DNA of 64,000 bases from an uncultured Candidatus Melainabacteria bacterium. Lineage in GTDB: Bacteria; Cyanobacteriota; Vampirovibrionia; Gastranaerophilales; Gastranaerophilaceae. The DNA lies in the NCBI GenBank assembly GCA_934700385.1, contig CAKUXO010000003.1, forward strand, positions 34,968 to 98,967, written 5' to 3'. The number at the start of each line of letters is the position of its first letter. The stretch's first letter is position 1. Made by a program: the position numbers and the translations under genes. Below are positions 51,321-60,020 of the stretch, in pieces. Below the pieces are notes generated by a model. The model was not told where the DNA came from. It saw only the letters and a program-made list of their open reading frames with translations, and searched no databases.

Positions 51321-53147
51321 ATGAATAAGAGAATTTTAATTAGCAGTTTGGCACTTTTTTTGTTTTTAGGGTTAAATCAAAACTCTTTAGCTAAAATGAG
51401 CCAACAATCAAACAAACTTTATAACAACGCTATTTTACAAGAGCAAGATGGTAATTACACTCAAGCTCTAAATTACATTCAAAAAGCGCTTATATATTCA
51501 CCTGATGACGCTATTTTAAACATAAAATTAGCGGGGCTTTACGTTAACCTTGGTAATATCGATGAGGCAATTTTGGCTTACAATAAGGCAATTGTACTTC
51601 GCCCAATGGATGGATTTTTGTATATCAGCCTTGGCAATTTATATATGCAAAAATATCAATATCAAAATGCGCTTAACGCTTATTTAAAAGCTCAAGAAAC
51701 CATGCCTGATTATAGCTATAACTATATTAATATCGCAAATACAAAAAATCTTTTAAATGATTCAAAAGGCGCTATTGACGCTTATAAAACTTTTCTTGAA
51801 GCATATCCAAACAACTTAGAAGGTCAAAGTGCAATTGCAAACATTTATCTTGATGAAAAAGATTATGATAATTCAATTGAATATTTTGCACTTGCTTTAA
51901 GAAATAACCCATCTGATTTTAGAGATTATTCTAATTATGGGCTTGCGCTTTTAAGAAAAGGCGACCTTGATAAGGCGGAAATTGCCTTTAAAAGTGCCGT
52001 TGGGGTAAATAAAAATGATTCAATGAGCTATGCTAATCTTGGCGTGGTTCAAATGAAAAAAGATAAAAATGTAGATGCTCTAGCTTCATTTAAAAAAGCT
52101 CTTGAATTAGATAATGACTTAAATCAAATTAGAAGTGATTATGCTAAACTTTTATTTAAAAATGGTAAACCTGAAGCTGCAATAAGTGAATATAAAACAT
52201 TTATTGAACATTACCCAGAAGCGCTAAATGCTTATATTGACCTTGCTATGGTTTATCAAAAACAAGATGATTACAAAAACGCTATTGAGGTTCTTCAAAA
52301 GGCAAATTCAATTAAGCAAAATGATGAAAGCATTATGCTTGAACTTGCTAGAGCATATCAAAATAACGCAGAATATACTGATGCTTTAAAATATTATAAT
52401 GATGTTTTAGCTAAAAATAAAACAAATAACCTTGCTTTATATAATAAAGCGTTAATTCTTTCTGCAACGGGAAAATATCAAGATGCAGATTTAATCTATG
52501 CTCAATTAATCAAAACTCCAGAACAACAACTTGAAAAAGATAACATAACTTATCAAGATGTTAAAAACGATGTTTTTGAAAATCAGCTTGATATGGCAAA
52601 TTATTATCAAAAAAATAACGATAATAAAAAAGCAAGAGCAATTTATCAAAAATTAATTAATGAAAATAACGATGATTCAAGATTATATCTCGGTATGGCT
52701 GAAACATCATTAGCTCTTGGAATGAATACTTTTGCAAAAGATTACTATGAAAAAGCTCTTGAACTAAATTGCCTAAATCAAGACGCTTTAATTCGCTATT
52801 CTCAAGCATTATATGAATTAAAAGAATATGAAACCGCACTTGGGGTTTTAGATAAAGCAATTGAAAATGATAAAAATGATGATAAATTGTATTATAATAA
52901 GGCTTTAATTTATTATGAACAAAAAGATTTCGATAAAGCTCTAAAAGAAATCGCTGTTGCGTATAAATTAAATCCTAATGAAGCAGATTATAGCTATCTT
53001 CAAGGAATGATTTTAGAAAGCAACTCTGATATCAAAAATGCAATTTTATCTTATGAAAAATTCATTGAATTATCTTCAAATGAAGATTTAAAACAAAATG
53101 TTCAAGACCATGTGAAAAAATTATATGAAAGTTTAGTTCAAGAATAA
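51321..53147 (+). CDS. Exported tetratricopeptide-repeat protein
   Basis: This 608-residue protein has a signal peptide (ILISSLALFLFLGLNQNSLA) and about sixteen TPR motifs to the end. I start at the ATG at 51321, which places the signal peptide correctly. A TTG at 51285 would add 12 hydrophobic residues. AATAAT at 51308-51313, with TTGCAT at 51285-51290, lies just before the ATG, so the leader is very short. It forms an operon with the next two genes. It likely assembles envelope proteins; partners are unknown. Confidence 0.82.
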   Translation: MNKRILISSLALFLFLGLNQNSLAKMSQQSNKLYNNAILQEQDGNYTQALNYIQKALIYSPDDAILNIKLAGLYVNLGNIDEAILAYNKAIVLRPMDGFLYISLGNLYMQKYQYQNALNAYLKAQETMPDYSYNYINIANTKNLLNDSKGAIDAYKTFLEAYPNNLEGQSAIANIYLDEKDYDNSIEYFALALRNNPSDFRDYSNYGLALLRKGDLDKAEIAFKSAVGVNKNDSMSYANLGVVQMKKDKNVDALASFKKALELDNDLNQIRSDYAKLLFKNGKPEAAISEYKTFIEHYPEALNAYIDLAMVYQKQDDYKNAIEVLQKANSIKQNDESIMLELARAYQNNAEYTDALKYYNDVLAKNKTNNLALYNKALILSATGKYQDADLIYAQLIKTPEQQLEKDNITYQDVKNDVFENQLDMANYYQKNNDNKKARAIYQKLINENNDDSRLYLGMAETSLALGMNTFAKDYYEKALELNCLNQDALIRYSQALYELKEYETALGVLDKAIENDKNDDKLYYNKALIYYEQKDFDKALKEIAVAYKLNPNEADYSYLQGMILESNSDIKNAILSYEKFIELSSNEDLKQNVQDHVKKLYESLVQE

Positions 53148-53148
53148 A

Positions 53149-53580
53149 ATGAAAAAAATCTCAATTTTTTTATTTTTAATTATGTTTTTAGGGGCAAATT
53201 GCATTGTTTTTGGTGCATTTTCTAAAAAAGAAAAGGCTTCAATTGTTTTTTCTTCTGTTCCTGTTGAAGAAATGGGCGAGTTTGGTTTTGAACATCAAGA
53301 CAGCGTTTTTAAATTAAATTCAAGAATTTATTTTTGTGTTCAAAATCCAAAAGGTTTTGAAAGTGATTATATAAGATATCAATTAGTAAAACAAGATGAT
53401 AATGCGCACATTGGCGGCCTAACAAGGGTTAGAAACATTGTTAAAAGAGTAAACTCAAAAAATTCATATTGTGATTATTTATATTTAACTCAAAAAGGAA
53501 AATATTATCTTCAAGTTTTTGATATAACAAATTTACATCAATGGCTTGCTATTGGGAAGTTTTTGGTTGTAGATGAATAA
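53149..53580 (+). CDS. Small secreted protein of unknown function
   Basis: This 143-residue protein has a signal peptide (IFLFLIMFLGANCIVFGAF). The mature part is predicted beta-rich (RIYFCVQNPKGF, DYIRYQLVKQ, KYYLQVFDI) with two cysteines. It starts one base after the TPR gene stop and overlaps the cysteine-cluster gene by eight bases. That position suggests it is a partner of the TPR protein. Confidence 0.75.
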   Translation: MKKISIFLFLIMFLGANCIVFGAFSKKEKASIVFSSVPVEEMGEFGFEHQDSVFKLNSRIYFCVQNPKGFESDYIRYQLVKQDDNAHIGGLTRVRNIVKRVNSKNSYCDYLYLTQKGKYYLQVFDITNLHQWLAIGKFLVVDE

Positions 53581-54022
53581 TTTTTTCAGAAATATTAAAA
53601 ATTTCTTTGAAGATTTTTTCTTAGATTTATATAATAAATTTTTTTCTTCAAAATATGTTGTCAAAGGTAAATGTAAAAAATGCGGCAGATGTTGCAGAAA
53701 CATTTTATTTTCAACAAAAGACGGCTATGTTAAATCCAAAGAACTTTTTATGGATATGTGTAAAAAATATCCATATTACAGAAACTTTAAAATTTCAGGA
53801 GTTGTTGAAAATAAAAAAGATTTTCAAAATGGCGCATTAACTTTTGAATGTAAATATATTTCAAAAGAAAATAAATGTAAAATTTATCTTATTCGCCCAA
53901 TGTTTTGCAGAGATTATCCCTCAATCAACCCCGATTTAATTTATGCTGGGGTTGAAATGCTTGATGATTGCGGTTTTTATTTTGATGTAAATAAAAAGTT
54001 TGATGAATATTTAAAAGATTAA
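53573..54022 (+). CDS. YkgJ-family cysteine-cluster protein
   Basis: This 149-residue protein has the cluster KCKKCGRCCRN near residues 31-41, then ECKY, CKIYLIRPMFCRDYP and DDCGFYF. This is the pattern of the family once annotated as Fe-S or zinc oxidoreductases (YkgJ). Roles of the family are poorly known. It overlaps the secreted-protein gene by eight bases and is the last gene of that operon. Confidence 0.85.
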   Translation: MNNFFRNIKNFFEDFFLDLYNKFFSSKYVVKGKCKKCGRCCRNILFSTKDGYVKSKELFMDMCKKYPYYRNFKISGVVENKKDFQNGALTFECKYISKENKCKIYLIRPMFCRDYPSINPDLIYAGVEMLDDCGFYFDVNKKFDEYLKD

Positions 54023-54032
54023 TTAATCTTTT
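54013..54032. terminator. AT-rich palindrome between convergent operons
   Basis: AAAAGATTAATTAATCTTTT is a perfect 20-base palindrome, followed by TT on the plus strand. It contains the stop codon of the YkgJ gene and abuts the end of accA. With an AATT loop it gives an eight-pair stem, so it may be a weak two-way terminator. Confidence 0.5.
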
Positions 54033-55004
54033 TTATTGTAAGAAAACGCCCATATTTCTGAATTTAGAATATCTTTGGTTTCTTAATTCTTCGCCTGACA
54101 TATTTTTAAATTCATCAAGAGAATTAATTAAGGCAGTTTTTAAGTTTTGAGCCATTTCTTCTGCGTTATAATGAGCGCCGCCGATTGGTTCTTTAATTAT
54201 TTCATCAACAATGTTGTATTTTAAAAGGTCTTCACCTGTGATTTTTAATGAATCTGTTGCAACACGTGCCATAGAAGAATCTTTCCAAAGGATTGAAGCG
54301 CAGCCTTCTGGAGAAATAACTGTATAATAAGCGTGTTCTAAAATCATAACCTTATTTGAAACTGCTAAACCTAAAGCACCACCTGAACAGCCCTCACCTG
54401 TAATAACAGCAATTGACGGAACGCTTAATTTTGCCATTTCTTTTAAATTAACGGCAATTGCTTCACCTTGACCTGTTTCTTCTGCCATCATTCCAGGGTA
54501 TGCGCCCATTGTATCAACAAGTGTGATAATTGGTAAATCGAAACGATTAGCATGCTCAAAAAGTCTTAAGGCTTTTCTATATCCTTGAGGTTGAGGCATG
54601 CCGAAGTTACATTCAAGGTTTTCTTTTGTTGACTTACCTTTCATCGTGCCAACTAAAACAACGTTTCTACCGTCAATTTTAGCAATACCGCCTGCTATTG
54701 CTTTATCGTCACAACCGTGTCTGTCACCGTGGAGTTCAATAAAGTCATCACACATATAATGAACATAATCCATAAAATTAGGTCTTTGCGGATGTCTTGC
54801 GATTTGTAGTTTTTGATATGGTTCTAATTTGTCATATAATTCTTTTTTATACACTTTTGTTTGCTCTTCCAGTTTAAGTATTTCTTTGTTATAGTCAATA
54901 TGCGTAGCTTGGCTTGTTTTTTTAAGCTCATCAATTTTATTTTGCATTGTGTATATAGGTTTTTCAAACTCTAATATTTGAACTTTTTTATCGTTTTTTT
55001 CCAT
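54033..55004 (-). CDS. accA: Acetyl-CoA carboxylase carboxyltransferase subunit alpha
   Basis: With AccD it transfers the carboxyl group from biotin to acetyl-CoA. The 323-residue length is usual. Signatures are ELHGDRHGCDDKAI, GMPQPQGYRKALRLFEHA, DTMGAYPGMMAEETGQGEAI and GEGCSGGALGLAV. I start at the ATG at 55004 because AGGA lies nine bases upstream. The longer reading from 55046 would extend into accD. It follows accD directly. Confidence 0.97.
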   Translation of the reverse strand: MEKNDKKVQILEFEKPIYTMQNKIDELKKTSQATHIDYNKEILKLEEQTKVYKKELYDKLEPYQKLQIARHPQRPNFMDYVHYMCDDFIELHGDRHGCDDKAIAGGIAKIDGRNVVLVGTMKGKSTKENLECNFGMPQPQGYRKALRLFEHANRFDLPIITLVDTMGAYPGMMAEETGQGEAIAVNLKEMAKLSVPSIAVITGEGCSGGALGLAVSNKVMILEHAYYTVISPEGCASILWKDSSMARVATDSLKITGEDLLKYNIVDEIIKEPIGGAHYNAEEMAQNLKTALINSLDEFKNMSGEELRNQRYSKFRNMGVFLQ

Positions 55005-55023
55005 GGAAATTTTCCTATTTTGA

Positions 55024-55890
55024 CTATTTTTTAGTGTGCATTTCAATTAATTTTGAAAGTTTTTCTTTCATATCTTTTCTTTCAACAATAAAGTCGATTT
55101 GACCATATTTTAAAAGATATTCTGCAGTTTGGAAATCTGCAGGAAGTTTTTGTCTAATTGTTTGTTCAATTACACGTCTGCCTGCAAAACCAATGCGAGC
55201 GCCTTTTTCAGCGATAATTATATCTCCAATTGTACCAAAAGAAGCAGTTACGCCGCCAAAGGTTGGTTCACAAAGAACTGTTATATAAAGTAATTTTGCC
55301 TCATTTAATTTTGCAACAACACAGCTTGTTTTTGCCATTTGCATAAGGCTTAGTGCGCTTTCTTGCATTCTTGCGCCACCTGAAGAAGTGAAAACAATTG
55401 ATGGAAGTCTGTGTTCTAGAGCATATTCAAGAATTCTTGTTATTTTTTCACCAACAACAGAACCCATTGAACCACCCATATATTCAAAATCCATAACTGC
55501 AATAGCGGCTTTTTGTCCGTCTAATTCACAAGTACCAACGATAACAGCATCATCTAAACCAGATTTAGCATGCGCCGCTTCTTGGCGAGCAGTATAGCTT
55601 TGAGTATCAACAAAATTTAATGGGTCACAAGGCTTGATATTACTGAACATTTCAACAAAAGTGCCTTCATCTGCGATTAATTTAATTCTATCTTTTGCAC
55701 CTATTCTAAAGTGATAATCGCAATTAGGGCAAACCATTAGATTGTTTTCTAAATCTTTTTTAGGTAATTGACTAGAGCAATTGTAACAAAGTGTCCATAA
55801 TTTTCCTATTGAATCATCTATATGAACATCGTTATCTCTAGCTGCAATTTGTTGCATTTTTCTTTTATTGAACCAATCGGTTAGTGTCAT
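55024..55890 (-). CDS. accD: Acetyl-CoA carboxylase carboxyltransferase subunit beta
   Basis: AccD (288 residues) has the N-terminal zinc ribbon (CYNC and CPNC), then SGLDDAVIVGTCEL, MGGSMGSVVGEKI and SSGGARMQESALSLMQMAK. The FGGVTASFG segment completes the crotonase-like fold. The start MTLTDWF at 55890 has GAGGAT nine bases upstream, so the six-codon longer reading is rejected. It heads the accD-accA pair. Confidence 0.97.
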   Translation of the reverse strand: MTLTDWFNKRKMQQIAARDNDVHIDDSIGKLWTLCYNCSSQLPKKDLENNLMVCPNCDYHFRIGAKDRIKLIADEGTFVEMFSNIKPCDPLNFVDTQSYTARQEAAHAKSGLDDAVIVGTCELDGQKAAIAVMDFEYMGGSMGSVVGEKITRILEYALEHRLPSIVFTSSGGARMQESALSLMQMAKTSCVVAKLNEAKLLYITVLCEPTFGGVTASFGTIGDIIIAEKGARIGFAGRRVIEQTIRQKLPADFQTAEYLLKYGQIDFIVERKDMKEKLSKLIEMHTKK

Positions 55891-55989
55891 AAATAATATC
55901 CTCACCAAGTTAATTTAATGTAATTATAGTATAAAAAAACTTAAATAAAAGTCAAAATTATTAATATTTAAAAATGTAAATTTTAAATC

Positions 55990-56018
55990 TTGGCTAAATA
56001 ACATTTTTAAACTATTAT
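55990..56018 (+). promoter_or_regulatory. Promoter of rsgA with leaderless geometry
   Basis: TTGGCT (55990-55995), 17 bases, TATTAT (56013-56018). The ATG at 56026 begins seven bases after the -10 box, so the mRNA should start at or within a base or two of the start codon. Confidence 0.6.
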
Positions 56019-56025
56019 TTATGAT

Positions 56026-57036
56026 ATGCAAGCGCAGGTTTTTAAAATTCATTCTGATTTTTATTATGTTAAGAATTCTAAACATGAAGAATTCACTTGC
56101 AAATTAAGAGAAGTTTTAAAAAAGCAAAAAATTGACGTTCAAGTTGGGGATTTTGTTGAATTAAGCGAAGATAAAAATTTTATTATCAATCGACTTGAAA
56201 GAAAAAATTTTTTATTAAGACCAAAGGCTTCTAATATTGATTTAGCTGTTGTTGTTGCAGCTCTAAAAGAGCCTGAGCTTGATTTTAATCAAATTAATAG
56301 ATATCTTGCATATTTAAAATATTTTAATATTGAAGCGGTAATTTGTTTTAATAAAGAAGATTTAGAAGAAAATCTTGAGCAAAGAAAAAAAGAAATTAAA
56401 GAAATTTATGAAAAATGTAATTATAAAACGTTTTTTATAAGTGCAAAAAATAAGCTGGATTTAGATGAATTTTCAAATTACATAAAAGGTAAAACAATTG
56501 CCCTATGTGGCTTATCTGGTGTTGGAAAATCAACATTATTAAAAAGTTTAAACCCTAATCTTCAAATTAGAACCAATGAAGTTTCTAAAAAAACTCAAAG
56601 AGGAACTCACACAACTCGCCATTGTGAATTAATTGAATTTAATGACTTTAAAATAATGGATACCCCTGGGTTTTCTTGTTTAAAATTTGATTTTTTATTG
56701 CCTGAAAAAATAATAACTCTTTTTGATGACATCAATAAATTTAATCTTGGATGTAAATATTCTAATTGCTTGCATGACGCAACTCAAAATGGCATTTGTT
56801 CAATTGTAGATAATTTAGATAAAATTGATAAAACAAGATATGAAAGTTATTTGTTGTTTTTACAAGAAGCAAAAGAATATAAAGAGCTTATTAAAACAAG
56901 AAGTATTAAAGAGCAAACTTTTAATAAAAATGTTGGAAATAAAGTTTTAACAAAAATTTCCAAAAGAAAAAGATTTTCTTCAAGAAAAACAGATAATCAA
57001 AAAGTTAAGGATTTAAAAGATGATGAACAAGTATAA
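56026..57036 (+). CDS. rsgA: Small-subunit ribosome biogenesis GTPase RsgA
   Basis: RsgA (336 residues) helps mature the 30S subunit. An N-terminal OB fold is followed by a circularly permuted GTPase: G4-like FNKED, G1 LSGVGKSTLL and G3 MDTPGFS. The C-terminal zinc site is CKYSNCLHDATQNGIC, matching C-x4-C-x-H-x6-C-type spacing. A basic tail (KISKRKRFSSRK) ends the protein. It overlaps the prenyl synthase gene by 17 bases. Confidence 0.94.
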   Translation: MQAQVFKIHSDFYYVKNSKHEEFTCKLREVLKKQKIDVQVGDFVELSEDKNFIINRLERKNFLLRPKASNIDLAVVVAALKEPELDFNQINRYLAYLKYFNIEAVICFNKEDLEENLEQRKKEIKEIYEKCNYKTFFISAKNKLDLDEFSNYIKGKTIALCGLSGVGKSTLLKSLNPNLQIRTNEVSKKTQRGTHTTRHCELIEFNDFKIMDTPGFSCLKFDFLLPEKIITLFDDINKFNLGCKYSNCLHDATQNGICSIVDNLDKIDKTRYESYLLFLQEAKEYKELIKTRSIKEQTFNKNVGNKVLTKISKRKRFSSRKTDNQKVKDLKDDEQV

Positions 57037-57925
57037 ATATTTAATTCAAAACCAATTAGAAACTTATTTTGAAAAATATCAAAATGAAAAAAATAACCCT
57101 GCTTATTCAAAATATTCTTCTAAAATTTGGGAAGCTATGAAATATACAACTCTTTTGGAAGGAAGTAAAAGATTAAGAGCAATTATGTGTCTTGAAATTG
57201 CAAAACTTTTTGGTGCTGATTTTGAAAAAAGTTTGCCTTGCGCTTGCGCTCTTGAAATAATGCATGCTTATAGCTTAATCCATGATGACTTACCTTGTAT
57301 GGATAATGATGATTTAAGACGAGGAAAACCATCTAACCATAAGGTTTTCGGGGAAGCCATAGCGGTTTTAGCAGGAGATGCCTTGATTCCTTTTGGGGCG
57401 CAATTGATAATTGAAAATACTCCATCTGAAATCAGTAAAGAAATTGTTTATGATATTGTGCTTGATTATCTTAAATGCGCTGGCGCTATGGGAATTGTAG
57501 CGGGGCAAGTAGCAGATATTGAAGCAGAAAATAAAAAAATTGATATTGATAATTTAAAATATATTCATAAATATAAAACAGGTGCTTTGTTTAAATGTGC
57601 AATTTTAATGGGTGCAAAACTGGCATGCCAAGATAAGAAAATTTTATCAAAACTTGAAGAATATGCAGTTAATTTTGGGGTATTGTTTCAAGTTTATGAC
57701 GATATAATTGACCACACTTTAACAAGTGAAGAACTGGGCAAAACTGCTAATAAAGATGAGCTTACAGGTAAGTTAACTTATGTTAGTGCTTATGGCTTGG
57801 ATGAGGCTAAAAATATTTTTTATAGCCTAATAGATAAAAACCATGCTATACTTAAAGAATTAAATGTTGACTCTGAAATATTTAATGAAATTTATGAATT
57901 ATTAATTAAAAAGATAGAAAGATAG
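57020..57925 (+). CDS. Farnesyl/geranylgeranyl diphosphate synthase
   Basis: This 301-residue trans-prenyltransferase has a first aspartate-rich motif DDLPCMDNDDLRRGKP (with the two-residue insertion of bacterial type) and a second FQVYDDIIDHT. GSKRLRAIMCL binds isopentenyl diphosphate. It resembles both IspA and cyanobacterial CrtE. Product length is not certain from sequence, so I give no symbol. It precedes a DUF212 gene by five bases, an arrangement I recall from cyanobacteria, and uses MEP-pathway products (dxr at 15115). Confidence 0.92.
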   Translation: MMNKYKYLIQNQLETYFEKYQNEKNNPAYSKYSSKIWEAMKYTTLLEGSKRLRAIMCLEIAKLFGADFEKSLPCACALEIMHAYSLIHDDLPCMDNDDLRRGKPSNHKVFGEAIAVLAGDALIPFGAQLIIENTPSEISKEIVYDIVLDYLKCAGAMGIVAGQVADIEAENKKIDIDNLKYIHKYKTGALFKCAILMGAKLACQDKKILSKLEEYAVNFGVLFQVYDDIIDHTLTSEELGKTANKDELTGKLTYVSAYGLDEAKNIFYSLIDKNHAILKELNVDSEIFNEIYELLIKKIER

Positions 57926-57930
57926 GCAAA

Positions 57931-58413
57931 GTGGGGCAAATACAATTTTTTAACACGGGTTATGAGGCGCTTTTTTGTGGATTAATAGCGGCTTTTATTG
58001 CACAATTTATCAAGGTTGTAACCTATCTTTGTACTCATAAAAAAATAAATTTTAAAATTTTTACAACAACAGGCGGCATGCCTTCTTCTCATACAGCAGG
58101 AGTTATTGCTCTAACAACTTCAATTGGTTTAATTGGGGGGATTGATTCATTAATTTTTGCGGCTTCATTAGGCTTTTCTTTAATTGTTATGCAAGATGCC
58201 GCAGGGGTTAGAAGGGCAGCAGGAAAAACGGCTGCAACTCTAAATCGTCTTGTTGATGAATTTGTTCAAAAAAACCAAGAAGTAAAACCTTATGCAGCAC
58301 TAAAAGAACTTTTAGGACACACTCCTTTAGAAGTTTTTTGCGGCATGGTTTTAGGAATAATTATTCCATTTTTAGTTCATAGCTTTAATGGTTGCATTTC
58401 TTTTTTAAATTAA
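57931..58413 (+). CDS. DUF212 (divergent PAP2) membrane protein
   Basis: This 160-residue protein has four membrane helices and the family motif TTGGMPSSHTAGVIALTT, then MQDAAGVRRAAGKTA and LGHTPLEVFCGMVLG. The SSHT and GHTP segments are a reduced version of the PAP2 acid phosphatase site. A role in prenyl-phosphate turnover is plausible next to the prenyl synthase. The GTG start lies five bases after that gene. Confidence 0.88.
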   Translation: MGQIQFFNTGYEALFCGLIAAFIAQFIKVVTYLCTHKKINFKIFTTTGGMPSSHTAGVIALTTSIGLIGGIDSLIFAASLGFSLIVMQDAAGVRRAAGKTAATLNRLVDEFVQKNQEVKPYAALKELLGHTPLEVFCGMVLGIIIPFLVHSFNGCISFLN

Positions 58414-58580
58414 GTTGCACTTTTTTTAAGTAATTGGCTTAAGGTTGCGTCTTTTTTAATTCTTTTTTTGACTTGCTCTCTTGCATTTTGAAGTTGAAAA
58501 AAGTCTTCATTAAACTTACATAAACCGATGGCGCAGTTATCATCGTCATTAAAAGTGAATAGTCTTTTGATTATTTCCAT
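58410..58580 (-). CDS. Small hypothetical protein (56 residues)
   Basis: A short minus-strand frame with GAGG just before its ATG at 58580. The product is charged and helical, with FNDDDNCAIGLCKFNED and a Lys-rich end KKRIKKDATLSQLL. Its stop overlaps the DUF212 stop by four bases. I do not recognise it. The ribosome site and codon use like the neighbours support a real gene, but the evidence is modest. Confidence 0.5.
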   Translation of the reverse strand: MEIIKRLFTFNDDDNCAIGLCKFNEDFFQLQNAREQVKKRIKKDATLSQLLKKSAT

Positions 58581-58692
58581 TTTTACCTCGTTCATAAATA
58601 AAATTTAATAATTTTTATTAAATAGTCAAATTTATTATATTTTTTCTTAAACTTTTTTTACTCCCGATTTTTGTTATGCTTTAATAGTAAAT

Positions 58693-59433
58693 ATGGACAA
58701 TCTTTTAGAAAACAACTTAAATTTTAAATATTCTAATCTTTATGATGAAATATCTTATTTTCAGGCAATTGAAAATTTAAAAGATGATAATTGTGAGGAT
58801 TTTATTAAAATTTTTTCAATGATAAATCTTGAAAAAATCGAGTCTTTTGAAGATTTTAAAATTTTTATTAACCATTTAACAAACCATTCTACCCCATTAA
58901 GGGAGATGTGCGCTTTAAAATTGGAAGATTTTTCAATTAAATATGAAGATTATTTTCTTGATGAATTTTCAAAAAATAAAATTTTAAATGCGATTATTGA
59001 TATAAACCCAAATGTATCAAGGGTTATGTGCCTACTTTTAGAGCAAAATAAAAAGTTAAATAAAGAGCTTGAAGAAAAAATAATTGAAAATATTTTAACT
59101 TTATTAAATGAAATTCAAAATCTTGAAGAAGATAATAAACAAAATTTTACAGACATTACTAAAAATCGAAAAAATCATGCCAAAAACAAAAAAATCTTTT
59201 CGCTTTATTGGCTTCTTGAAGCTCTAGGGATTTGTTTAAGTGAGAAAAATAATTCTAAGGTATTAAAGATTTTAGAAAAAACAATTAATTTTTGCGATTA
59301 CACAATTAGGGAGAAAACCGCTAAAATATTAGCTAAATACCCATCAATTTCTAAAAAATTATTACAAATCGCAAAAAGTGATGAAAATTTTTATGTAAAA
59401 AACCAAGTTTATGGTAAAATAGTCACAGATTAG
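58693..59433 (+). CDS. Hypothetical helical-repeat protein upstream of efp
   Basis: This 246-residue soluble protein is probably all helical. Segments such as STPLREMCALKLEDF and CDYTIREKTAKILAKYPS look like HEAT-type repeats, so it may be a binding scaffold. It has no signal peptide. TTTAAT at 58680-58685 lies seven bases before the ATG, and no Shine-Dalgarno sequence is seen. It ends 17 bases before efp and is likely co-transcribed with efp and accB. Confidence 0.72.
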   Translation: MDNLLENNLNFKYSNLYDEISYFQAIENLKDDNCEDFIKIFSMINLEKIESFEDFKIFINHLTNHSTPLREMCALKLEDFSIKYEDYFLDEFSKNKILNAIIDINPNVSRVMCLLLEQNKKLNKELEEKIIENILTLLNEIQNLEEDNKQNFTDITKNRKNHAKNKKIFSLYWLLEALGICLSEKNNSKVLKILEKTINFCDYTIREKTAKILAKYPSISKKLLQIAKSDENFYVKNQVYGKIVTD

Positions 59434-59450
59434 ATTAACAGGAAAATTTT

Positions 59451-60008
59451 ATGATCTCAGTAAACGATTTAAAAACAGGTTTAACATTAGACATCGAAGG
59501 TAAGCTTTGGTCTGTAGTTGAATTTTTACACGTTAAACCTGGTAAAGGTGCAGCATTTGTTAGAACAAAACTAAAAAATGTTGAAACAGGACAAGTTGTT
59601 GAAAAAACTTTCAGAGCCGGTGAAAAAGTTGCAAAAGCTATGCTAGATAGACGTGAAATGCAATATTTATATAAAGAAGGTTCTGATTTAGTTATGATGG
59701 ATTTAGAATCTTATGAACAAATACCTGTTCCTGCTGATAGAGTTGGGGATGGTATTAAATATTTAAAAGAAAACATGAATGTACAAATTTTAATGCATGA
59801 CTCTAAAATCATTGGTATCGATTTACCAAACTTCGTTGAATTAGAAGTTGTTGATACTCCTCCTGCTGAAAAGGGTAACACTGCTCAAGGTGGTTCAAAA
59901 CCTGCTACTCTTGAAGGTGGGGCAATTGTTAACGTTCCATTCTTCATTCAAGTTGGAGATGTATTAAAAATCGATACTCGTACTAATGAGTTTCTTGCTA
60001 GAGTATAA
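59451..60008 (+). CDS. efp: Translation elongation factor P
   Basis: EF-P (185 residues) rescues ribosomes stalled at polyproline. The N-terminal KOW domain carries the modifiable loop HVKPGKGAAFVRTK, with Lys32 at the tip. Two OB domains follow, ending NTAQGGSKPATLEGG and IDTRTNEFLARV. The modifying enzyme is not in the window. The efp-accB pair is the usual cyanobacterial arrangement. Confidence 0.97.
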   Translation: MISVNDLKTGLTLDIEGKLWSVVEFLHVKPGKGAAFVRTKLKNVETGQVVEKTFRAGEKVAKAMLDRREMQYLYKEGSDLVMMDLESYEQIPVPADRVGDGIKYLKENMNVQILMHDSKIIGIDLPNFVELEVVDTPPAEKGNTAQGGSKPATLEGGAIVNVPFFIQVGDVLKIDTRTNEFLARV

Positions 60009-60020
60009 GGATATACAAAG

